From contig OX421965.1 in assembly GCA_949128115.1 (NCBI GenBank), positions 35,211,681-35,275,680 of the forward strand: a stretch of 64,000 bases of DNA, given 5' to 3'. Numbering within the stretch: the first letter of the stretch is position 1; every line of letters begins with the position of its first letter. The position numbers and the translations under genes were made by a program. This DNA comes from Anaspis maculata (Eukaryota; Arthropoda; Insecta; Coleoptera; Scraptiidae). Below, one piece after another: positions 52,722-61,790 of this stretch. The notes under the pieces are model-generated. The model did no database searches and had not been told where the DNA came from. It saw only the letters and a list, made by a program, of their open reading frames with translations.

Positions 52722-53053
52722 CTTTTTTTTTTCGTTTATTCAACGTCGGCCTATTTCCGCAACGAGGCCTAACACCGACGCCGGTGAATGCTTTCCTCCA
52801 CTATACCGGAGATTTTGCCGAATCCCTGTGTGTTCCAACACAGAGTATGGATTTTTAACGACCACCAACATCGCATGGGGTCAGCACCATCGTTCGTATT
52901 TTACGTGTTATGCGTCTTGCATTTAGCAAGCATTCCAACTAAACCAAGAAGCTTGTTTTCGAAGCGAAAATCCGTCCCCGGCGGAGATCAAACCCGCGAC
53001 CTCTGGAGTGGTAGTCGAACGCGCTAACTACCTACCACACCACAAGCTCCTCC
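52722..53053 (-). mobile_element. tRNA-derived SINE, copy 1
   Basis: 332 bp on the minus strand, flanked by an 8 bp duplication GGCAGAAT (52714-52721 and 53054-53061). The head (complement of about 52983-53053) has an A-box-like TGGTGTGGTAGGTAGTTAGC and a B-box-like GGTTTGATCTCC. The body carries GCATTCACCGGCGTCGGTGT and ends GTTGAATAAACG plus an A-run (T-run at 52723-52732). Open frames in it are shadows. Confidence 0.85.
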
Positions 53054-53179
53054 GGCAGAATTCTTATTACTACCTCACCATTCAACATTTTATGGAATTA
53101 AATTTCACATTCATTTGATGGTAATGAACTATTACTAGAAATAGGTTACAAGTTCCATTGAAAACAGTTGCCTTGTAGG

Positions 53180-53560
53180 AAAGTCAAGATGGCGGGCCAA
53201 GATGGTAGCGAATCGTCAAATCAATCTCAAAATCATGGATAGATCATGATTCAATTTCAACAAAATCGGTTCATTTACGAAATACCTAGTTCAACATGGC
53301 AGACCAAGATGGAGGCAAATTTTAATACTAATTAGGTACTTATAAAATCTTAAATCTTTAGACAAGAAAAACGTAGGTTTTAAGAAGTGTCATAAAGATC
53401 GGTTCACTTATGAAAAAGTTCACTATGACGGCCGGACCAATAAGATGGCTTTCCAGTCATAAATCATCATACAAATAATCAAGAAACCAAAGTATGCTAC
53501 AAGTTTTAGCATAATCGGTTTACTCAAGAAAAAGTTCAATATGGCGGGCCAAGATGTTGA
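53180..53560. repeat. Tandem array, about 115-135 bp unit
   Basis: TCGGTT(C/T)A..T followed by AAAAGTTCA.(T/C)ATG(G/A)CGG recurs near 53265, 53400 and 53517, with GGCGGGCCAAGATG landmarks near 53189 and 53543. The shared AAAAGTTCAATATGGCGG core also occurs in the array at 16960-17340, so both belong to one dispersed family. Confidence 0.6.
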
Positions 53561-53659
53561 CCAATCGTGAAACGAACCTAAAAATCATTATTATTATACC
53601 CAAAATGGAAAGTGCATTAAATCTTATTGAGCATTAAGAGATTGATAGATTGGATATGC

Positions 53660-53987
53660 TTTTTTCTCATCTATGTATTACTGACCGTCGGTCTATTTCC
53701 GCTGCCAGGGCCAATCATCGACGCCGGTGAATGCTTTCTGAATGCTGTGTCTTGACTTAGGATAGGGATCTTTAACGACCACCAACATATCGCATGGGGT
53801 CGACACAAATGTTCAAATTTTTGCTAGTTATACCACACGGCGCGCCCTTGCATTTAGCAAGCATTCTACCCAAGTCAAGAAACTCGTGTTCAGGACGATA
53901 ATTCGACCAGTCAGGATCAAATCCACGACCCACAGTACGGAAGTCGGGCGCAGTAACCAGCATACCGCAAGTCATTCAGGTACTATA
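53660..53987 (-). mobile_element. tRNA-derived SINE, copy 2 (older, diverged)
   Basis: Same body as copies 1 and 3 (GACGCCGGTGAATGCTTTC, TTAACGACCACCAACAT, ATTTAGCAAGCATTC on the plus strand) with many substitutions and an impure T-run (53660-53675). GATATGC at 53653-53659 and 53988-53994 is a possible 7 bp duplication. The A and B boxes are degraded. Confidence 0.75.
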
Positions 53988-54064
53988 GATATGCAGATTT
54001 CATCATTTGGCTTTGACTAGTTTCGGAAAAGAAAGATTATCTTCAGGCGAAAACAAACGTATCT

Positions 54065-54399
54065 TTTTTTTATTCGTTTATTCAACGTCGGCCTATTTCC
54101 GCAACGAGGCCCAACACCGACGCCGGTGAATGCTTTCCTCCACTATACCGGAAATTTTGCCGGACCCCTGTGTGTTCCAACACAGGGTAGGTATTTTTAA
54201 CGACCACCAACATCGCATGGGGTCGGCACCATCGTTCGTATTTTACGTGCTATGCGACACACGGCGCGTCTTGCATTTAGCAAGCATTCCAGCTAAACCA
54301 AGAAGCTTGTTTTCGAGGCGAAAATCTGTCCCCGGCGGAGATCGAACCCGCGACCTCTGGAGTGGTCCAACGTGCTAACTACCACACCACAAGCTCCTT
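54065..54399 (-). mobile_element. tRNA-derived SINE, copy 3
   Basis: 335 bp with an 11 bp duplication CAAACGTATCT (54054-54064 and 54400-54410). On the minus strand the B box is GGTTCGATCTCC, the tRNA consensus, and the A box region is TGGTGTGGTAGTTAGC. It is the best-preserved head of the three. The poly-A side is the T-run at 54065. Confidence 0.88.
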
Positions 54400-54410
54400 C
54401 AAACGTATCT

Positions 54411-55907
54411 AAATACGTGAAATCGTTAAGCACTCACGTTGGACGGGAGGGATGTGATAGAGGATAGCCAAGGATAGCCAATCACGGACGAAGTTGTAGG
54501 TATCCTTGTTGTATACCTACAACTTCACACGGAGGATGTGAAAATGTTATGGGGACACTCGACATAATTCAAAAAGATTCTGCCACTTGCTTCCGCAATC
54601 TCAAAGCACCCAGCATTGCAGCAGTAAGCACAAATAAAGTGCCTCCTGCTTAGACATGAAGCCAATTTCGATTCAATCTGATTCGGAAAAGGTAATTATC
54701 ATTTGAATCGCACTACCGATCTATGGTTAACCCAACCTAACCGCTTCACATTTAAAGCCCAGCCAACTGAGAAAAAACCGATATTGAGTGGAATTGCTTC
54801 CTATTATTATAGTATGTACTGCTAAAGCATAGCTAACTGAATAAGAACCAAAACTTAACAATACAATAAGTTCTTGATGAACAGTCGTGCGCTGTAATTT
54901 ACTCGTTCGCACTAGATTTCAAGTGGGAACAGTTGAAACATCCTGTTCTACACGTACGAGTATTCATCTGAAGTATTTTTGAAACGCGACTTCCGCCAAG
55001 TGCTAACAGAAGACCCAACGTTAAAAAAGAACATGTTATTTCAACTAAATACCCAAATTTATTTATAAAACATCAACAATGATAATTGATAAAATTATTA
55101 AAAATGAGTAGTCGCAAGAATACAACGATTACTACTATGATTTATGTTTATGTGTGGTTAACCATGCATCAACAGAATTGCTATAATTATGTAGAGAATA
55201 GAAGATCAATCAATGATGCAAATTAAACTGAATTCTTATTAAAACTTTGAGGGACAAATTCCTCAGTGTGGAATGGCATAGAATGAAGTAAACAATCTTG
55301 TAGATATACTTGAAATAATGAAACAGTACTAATACATCTCGGTTCATCTTTTCTCCAAGCAAATGTTTGATTGATAACGCTTATTCAGTCTTCTTTACAT
55401 ACGATTTTGAAACACTGCAGGATGTATAAATGCACCTGTATTTTTAGTATACTTACCGAGCACTTACATGTAATGCCATTGACTGCAAAGAGAAGAATTC
55501 AAATTTTATTCCGAGTAGGTATGTAAACGAGCTTTTGTTTCTCGCTCTTCCAGGCTCGGAATTTCTGAGCTTTTGCCACATTGTTTTCAAACATCTGAAC
55601 CACATACTTATCTGCTAATTGGGCACAGGTGCGTAACATTACGACAGATTCCGCTGTGATACCTATGATTACGTGGTTAAGTAAAAAGCACTAAAAATTA
55701 AACTAACTGGCATTACTAAACAATTAATAATTTATTTATTTATCAGTTTAACTCACCTACTGTTTTTCATTTATATCAAGTAACTAGGTATCTCGCTAGG
55801 TATGTACTTAGAATTTACGTACAAATGTATAGAGAATCGACTAACTAAACCAGAGATAAATCAAACTGTGAAACTTCAAGCCTCCCGCCTCGTCAACGTT
55901 TCGGTCA
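54411..55907. other. AT-rich region, no gene recognised
   Basis: No frame with a motif and no repeat structure noted. Confidence 0.45.
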
Positions 55908-56025
55908 TGTTTTGTGCTCTTCATTGCCACTATTTATTACTGCGTACTACTATAATTTAGAAGTCACATAAATGATTTCCCTTAGATATCGCACTCCGCT
56001 GCGCTGTGTTCACACTCTCGGTCCA

Positions 56026-57055
56026 AATGGGGTACTTGCCTATTTTTTTTTATTGGCTTAATCGATAGTATGGTTAAAAATAATGTACCCGTATTTTTTC
56101 TTTTCCCTAAATTCCCAAAATTGCGGCCGCAATGCGTGTTTTAAAAATATATTTGTGACGTCACAAATATATTAGATATGGAACATAGAACTCTTTTTCC
56201 TCGTTGGGTTGGCAATGATATAACGTCGCCAAGGTGCCGTTTTCAAACAACAAGATCTGAGTCTGACTGACAACGTCAAACCGTCGACCGTAATTTCTTC
56301 CTGTGCCCTTTTTTGCCTTTGACTGCTTCTGATCGAGGCTTTGATCTACGCGGTAAGTACCTACTCGTTTTGTTCATTTCTTGTTCAACCTAACTAGTCT
56401 CTTTCTTTAGTCTTCAGTGCTGTCCACCTAAAAGCCTTTCGCATGTTTGTCACCCGTGCTCTGACCTGGCTGACCCTCGGCTTCATTTCGGACATCAGTG
56501 TTCCTGCTCCCCACATTTTATTTGGAGATCCATCGCGTCCTCCCCACATGGATCTCTTGTAGCTCTAAAGTATTACCTATCCGGAATTGTATGCTAATGA
56601 TGAACCTATAAAAGCTCACTGTTCATTTTCAGCCTCTTATTTCTGTGCTATTGGTGATCCTCCAGATTTTCCCCTAGAAATAAATTATCTCGACTGAGAC
56701 AGTGTTATAAGAGGTTTCTGGAGTCAGTTTCTTCGAAACATTGTTCGACTTCATTGTCTAAATGCTCATGGTAAAAGAATTCGATAGGAAACCGGTTTTG
56801 CGATAGCATGTTTAAATTGACAGTGTCACAGTGACATCCCTGACATTCTTGATTATTCCATTGTCACACAGTCAGACCAACCCCACTCAAAATCCCTGTC
56901 CTGGCGCGAAGATTTTAGGAGGATTTTTCAAATTCGTTTTTTTCTGTAGAAAACGACGGGATTTTTGTGAAATTCTCAGTAGAGTCCCCTTATCACTTAT
57001 ACTAGCAATCAGAAGTATTTCCAGCTGAATCTATTCCATTGGCAAGTACCCCATT
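56026..57055 (+). mobile_element. 1.03 kb TIR element nested in the solo LTR
   Basis: AATGGGGTACTTGCC at 56026 and GGCAAGTACCCCATT ending at 57055 form a perfect 15 bp TIR. CA flanks it on both sides (56024-56025 and 57056-57057), a possible 2 bp duplication. Unlike the other MITEs, its interior is not palindromic and holds a spliced-looking unit (see 56443-56562). Possibly a Pack-type element carrying captured host sequence. Confidence 0.7.
56443..56562 (+). CDS. 39-codon ORF in a spliced-looking mini-gene within a transposon
   Basis: A pyrimidine-rich leader (about 56300-56351) ends GCG|GTAAGTACC. A T-rich tract and acceptor TTTCTTTAG follow at 56402-56410. The first ATG after the acceptor is 56443 and opens 39 codons to TAG (MFVTRALTWLTLGFISDISV, then PAPHILFGDPSRPPHMDLL). 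AATAAA follows near 56679. The layout (leader, 60 bp intron, ORF, poly-A signal) looks like a compact gene, but initiation context is weak and no homologue is recognised. It may equally be a captured untranslated region. Confidence 0.3.
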   Translation: MFVTRALTWLTLGFISDISVPAPHILFGDPSRPPHMDLL

Positions 57056-57492
57056 CAATTTCACTCTCTGCTGAGCCGCTCCTTTATATGCTCCCCGCTT
57101 TTGCATTCCAGATAATCCGGACTTCTTACAGAAAAGCCGCGAAGATTCTCGTCGTTTCCATTCCGACTCCACCTCCAGTCGCAAAATCGCTGAAAAGTCT
57201 GTTGGCTTCGCGAGTATTTCAGCAAGCTTTCGATGCACGGCTCCTCCGCCAATTGTGCAGGTGTGTGTCTTATTCGCACGTCGTAGTCTCCAAAAAGTTC
57301 CGTAACAATTATGCACTCTCCCATACTCTCCCATCATGATATAGCTGCTTTTGTCACTATCATTTTGCAGTGGCATTTGTTAATTTAATGTCCAGAAGAC
57401 AACTATAGAACCTGATGAAAACGAAAGTGATATTGAGTGATATAAAGTGCAAATAAGATTAAAGTTGTGTTAAAGTCTAAAATGCTGCATGC

Positions 57493-57939
57493 TAGGGATG
57501 TCCAACTTCGATTCGATTCCTACTTGAATAGATTCAATGGAAACGATGCATCTGAAAAGTTGAATCGATTCAAACTAATGTGATTGTTGTTTCGATTATT
57601 ACGCACGCGACAACACTCGTAAATGCCGAAAAGCCGTTCAATTTTTTGGTCATTTGTGTCGACTATTGATGAAAAATCATTTATTATTGTCAACATTATT
57701 ATTATTCTAAAATTTTTCCGCCAGGGGCATCATCTATTGACACCACAAACCTAAATAAGTTGCCCCGCCGAACTGAATGCACCAAGATCGGTTCTTTTCG
57801 ATGCATCGATTCATTCCATTTATACGATTTTTTAATCGAATCAAACTATTGATTACGATTCGATTTGATTAGCACAATATGTCGCTAATCGATCATGAAT
57901 CATGATGTTCGATTCACCGACAACATTTGGACATCCCTA
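57493..57939. mobile_element. hAT-type MITE, 447 bp, 8 bp target duplication
   Basis: Ends TAGGGATGTCCAA and TTGGACATCCCTA form a TIR, flanked by CTGCATGC at 57485-57492 and 57940-57947. Eight-base duplication and TAGGG-type ends are hAT hallmarks (family knowledge). The interior is AT-rich with TCGATTCGATT-like runs; no transposase. Confidence 0.88.
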
Positions 57940-57947
57940 CTGCATGC

Positions 57948-58623
57948 CTTAAATTTCATTACGATTCTAGAGACCATACTTCGATTACTTCGGTACTTCC
58001 AATTTCGCGGCCTAAATACCACTTTAGCTAAAAAGCCTATACTTACGAGACACTTGTTCCACTGATGCGCGGTAAACAATGCATCAAGAATCTTTCCATA
58101 CAGAGGTGCACACGTCCAGGAGGATATGAGCCGGCTCTAGAGATTTATACTATACACTACTCCACAAGCCACCACGTAGCATCACGCGCTAACATCTGAA
58201 GTGCTACACACGGAATTTTTCAGTTTTTTTTTTTGTCCATTTCAACTAGACGGTGCGGGATTAAACTCAGAAGAGGTAAGAACGCACCGTAAAAACACGG
58301 CTCGATTCAACTTTCAAAGAGCTTTGTTCGAGATTGGATGGGATTATCAAACGGAACAATCTTCTCTGCCGATGCGATGCGCGTTGTACGTACTTGCCTC
58401 CCGTCTACATGCATAAAATGTGCAGAAACTTTGCAATTGCATCATGTACCTAGATATTCTACTGGAAGTCGTTGAAGCCGGAAATTAATTTCATCACATT
58501 GAAGCTGGCGTACAAACATTCGGATATAATATCTCAGAAACTATTGTATAGTGAGAATTTTTTGACTGTACCACGTCCACTCCTTCTCGAGATATTGCTT
58601 CATAACTTTTCAAATGAAGCACC
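57948..58623. other. No gene recognised
   Basis: The 71-codon frame at 58201 (+) begins in a T-run and has no motif. Confidence 0.4.
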
Positions 58624-58627
58624 TTAA

Positions 58628-58946
58628 GGACGAAGTCATATTGGTGAAATAAGCGTTGCGAAATCAATCCGTCTGGGTTTATTCCTTGACGGATTCTTAC
58701 CATTTTGGTCTCTTTTGAAAGCTACAAGGATGTACTTTGGTTTGAGCCCATTGGGATTCCCGAAAAAAAAATAATTACATTTTGACATTTGAAAAAATTA
58801 TTTTTGGATTTTGAAAATGCCAATGGGCTCAAACCAAAGTACATCCTTGTAGCTTTCGAAAAAGACCAAAATGATGGAAATCCGTCAAGGAATAAACCCA
58901 GACGGATTGATTTCGCAACGCTTATTTTACCAATTGAACTCCGTCC
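58628..58946. mobile_element. Palindromic MITE with perfect TTAA flanks (copy 3)
   Basis: 319 bp, flanked by TTAA at 58624-58627 and 58947-58950. It folds end to end: GGACGAAGT / AACTCCGTCC, AATAAGCGTTGCGAAATCAA / TTGATTTCGCAACGCTTATT, GGATGTACTTTGGTTTGAGC / GCTCAAACCAAAGTACATCC. It matches the copy at 27726-28023 and the half copy at 16727. TTAA targeting suggests piggyBac-type transposase. Confidence 0.85.
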
Positions 58947-59628
58947 TTAAGTACTCAACAAAATATGTGTCACCCTGCAAAATTTGACCTAACTTTGAAC
59001 CAAGACAACTTTGGAACGCTTGTTACGGGTTTTGCTGATGGGGGGAAGGTGGTCCGCGATGGGAGGTTAGGGACAAAAAGAATGAAAGAAACTGTTATCA
59101 GTACAGGACAGAGGGCCCCCGAGATACCGCATGTGTGCTCGAGTTGAGAAAAGTGATTGTTCTGGAAAATAGAACATAGTGAAATCGACTGCGGTCGGAT
59201 ACATGTCTTCTCTCAACCCCGTGAGAAAAGCGCTGTTTTTGGGAAATTTGGAATATTATTGTTGACCACGGCGTTTCCGTAAGAAGCTAAAGTCTATCCT
59301 AGACGATATTTTGTAGCACACAGATGGTAAACCTCGGAGGTATGAAATGCCGTAAAGTATCTTCATTTTTAGGCTCTTTTCCTCGGGTTCAAGTACCCAT
59401 TGTACTCTCCATTCGAAAATTCGACATGATTATTGCCACGCCGAGGGCCTCGGTGCATATTGTTTCCTAGTCGGATTTCTTTCTTCGTGGACGTACTGTT
59501 GACCCTGTTGACGCCTACCTCAGCACCGCTTGTATCGTCTTCGGTAAACGAAAAATAGTGAAATCAAGACCTAGGACTTTCCTTACGCACGTTTTAATGA
59601 CAATGAATATTTCTGAAATAGTTTTTTC

Positions 59629-59994
59629 TAGATTCCTTGTTCCATTTAGAAAAAAAGTTATCCCTGTAAAATTTTGATTGGAAGCTTCATTTCCGAGATA
59701 TTTGGCTTTAAAATTTTGGAAAACGCCTCGAAATCGCGACTTTCAAAGGTCCAAAAATAAAACCCAAGAAAACTCATGATTTCTCAACTGGAATAAGTTT
59801 TCTAGGTCGCTTAAGTTGATTTACTGCAATTTTTGCTAAGAAACGCGCGTTTCCAGAGAAAAAAATTTGGGCTCTGGAAATAAGTGGTGATTTCGAGATG
59901 TTTTCCAAAGTTTAAAACCCAAATATCTCAAAAATCAAGCTTCTAATCAAAATTTCAAAAGAATATTTTTTGTTTAAATTGAACAAGGAATTTA
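59629..59994. repeat. Foldback repeat, about 366 bp
   Basis: TTCCTTGTTCCATTTA near 59633 pairs with TTAAATTGAACAAGGAA ending near 59991. AAAATTTTGATTGGAAGCTT, GAGATATTTGG and GGAAAAC continue the pairing. Arms of about 140 bp look about 80% identical. Confidence 0.75.
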
Positions 59995-60013
59995 AAAAAA
60001 AATCCAAAAATAT

Positions 60014-60317
60014 CCAGAGGCGTAGAAAATGGGGTGGGAGAAGTTAAACAATAGGGGCCGTATTCATACCTCGCTTTTGAGCTAAAAGCGGTATTAGAGC
60101 GATGCGCATTTAGGGGCATTTCTCATATTTCAGTGTTCAAAAATACATTATTGCGATTGGGAGCGATTGTATGTACTTAATTACAACTAATTTGCGAGTT
60201 AATTTGTATTTTTGAACACTGAAATATGAGAAATGTCCCTAAATGCGCATCACGCTAATAGCGCTTTTAGCTAAAAGCGAGGTATGAATACGGCCCTAGG
60301 TATCTCTACGCCACTGG
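60014..60317. mobile_element. Palindromic MITE with CCAGNGGCGTAG ends
   Basis: CCAGAGGCGTAG at 60014 and CTACGCCACTGG ending at 60317 are inverted. Inside, GGGCCGTATTCATACCTCGC (60056) mirrors its complement near 60294, and CATTTCTCATATTTCAGTGT mirrors again, leaving a loop of about 50 bp near 60170. The left side has about 20 extra bases. Non-coding. Confidence 0.75.
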
Positions 60318-61639
60318 ACCATTTTGACAAAAGTTGTTCACGTCAAGTGATGGGTATCTATTTCGTAAGCATTTGTACTAAATTTGATCAAAATCGCTTT
60401 GATGACTTTAGAGTTATTGTAAGAAGAAGATTTTAAAATCTGAACTTTGAAGGGATCTATCTCCCTTAGGAAGCGTTTTGAAAAAAATTAAATTATGCAT
60501 GTCGACTTAGTTTTTGATGGACCATCGAATGGCGGATTATTGCTATTATAACCTGGACCAGCCTGTATATTCAAAAAATACGGACTGATAGCCATAGGAC
60601 TGGGCCAGCGAACTCTGAAAATTGATTGAATCGTTTGTAGTACAAGAAAGATAGATTTCAACCTCGGAAAAAATATGGACGTCCTGAAAATTTGATATTC
60701 TGTTCAGAATTGAGTGCTCTACAACATATCCAAAATCGCCAAAAATCGCACCCGGGGGTTTTGAGTTATTGGAGGCGGGATAAAAAATTGCAACTTAAAA
60801 TGAAGGGGATGAAACCCGTTAATCCATTGGGAGCAAATACGTTATAATTCGACGCATAATATCCCGTTGAGACAAGTAGTGACCCGTAGTGACTAACACT
60901 AGTCGTTACTAGGGCTTTTTCACTTACCATACCTGGATTCACCATAGCAATGAATACTGGCTGATGTTAAAATCAACAAGTGCGTGGTCGGTGACGTCAT
61001 GATTCTGATTATTGTGTTTTGCTGGACTGTGAAGCAGAATACCTGGCTTATTGGGCCAGGTACAGACATCGGCGACACATCAATGGAAGGACTATGAGGA
61101 TTTTTTTCATCTGAAGTATTTTGTTTTGTCGATCATGAATTCTCGAATTCTTGTGACTCGTCCGATTAAAATTGCATTTTCTCTTAGAAACTAGAGCATT
61201 ACAAGCATCGGCGCCCCCTTAAAAGGGAGCTAAAAGGTCAGGCTTCCCCCTCAATTGCAAAACAATTTTTGTTGCCTTGATATTTCCTGAGAAAATCGCT
61301 CTACTAGTTTCAAAGTTAAGTCAAATTTTGCAGGGTGACACTTATTTTGTCGAGTACCTACTTTATAAAGAAAATAGGAATATCGGGCTGGATACGATGT
61401 CTCTGCATCGTATTTCGTAGCTCGGATGGGATTATCATGCATTTTTGCTCATTCTGTTTTATCTAATTATTATTCATCAACCTGACGAAGGTTCGAAACG
61501 CTGTAAAAGAGTAGCGTCCCCAGGGTCATTGTGGTCACAGAAGTTTTAACGAACGATTCGAATATAGCACCCTCTTGGGTGGAGGAGTCATTGACTAATA
61601 TTGGTCATAGCTTATGATGCATTGATTGTTGTTCAGTCC

Positions 61640-61790
61640 CATAGTTTTTCCCAAATTGTTATGCTCTTCGCTGGAGACTCCGACTCGGGAATGAGCCACA
61701 AACCCGTAAAATTGGCGGAGGAGCCGTTCGAGCTTTGTGGGATTGTTCAGAGCCTCAGTCAAACGAACTTGGAGATTCACGAAATTGGTT
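61640..61790 (+). repeat. Fragment of the dispersed LTR family (U3-like part)
   Basis: GGAGACTCCGACTCGGGAAT, ATGAGCCACAAACC and TTGGCGGAGGAGCCGTTCGA match the U3 parts of the LTR copies at 57200-57300, 37900 and 18310 and the fragment at 6620. The 92-codon frame through it is a consequence. Confidence 0.55.

Larger units (their letters stand above)
55908..57400 (-). mobile_element. Solo LTR, third copy, split by a nested element
   Basis: The 3' part (minus strand) at 55908-56025 has GTAGTACGCAGTAATAAATA, matching the poly-A region of the other copies. The U3 part at 57056-57400 has CATATAAAGGAG (TATA) and AATTGGCGGAGGAGCCGT. In the other LTRs these halves are contiguous; here 56026-57055 separates them. 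The outer end near 57400 is approximate. Confidence 0.65.
58951..61357. mobile_element. 2.4 kb unit with about 50 bp inverted ends
   Basis: GTACTCAACAAAATATGTGT, CACCCTGCAAAATTTGAC and TAACTTTGAA at 58951-59000 recur reverse-complemented at 61308-61357. The unit contains two further hairpins (59629-59994 and 60014-60317), and I found no transposase. It abuts the TTAA MITE directly. Target duplication is not evident, so the call as one element is tentative. Confidence 0.55.

Noticed and set aside
52788..53027. Similar 79-82 codon frames at 52788 and 54130 that look like a duplicated gene
   Set aside because: They are the same SINE body read in one frame; the similarity is due to the repeat.
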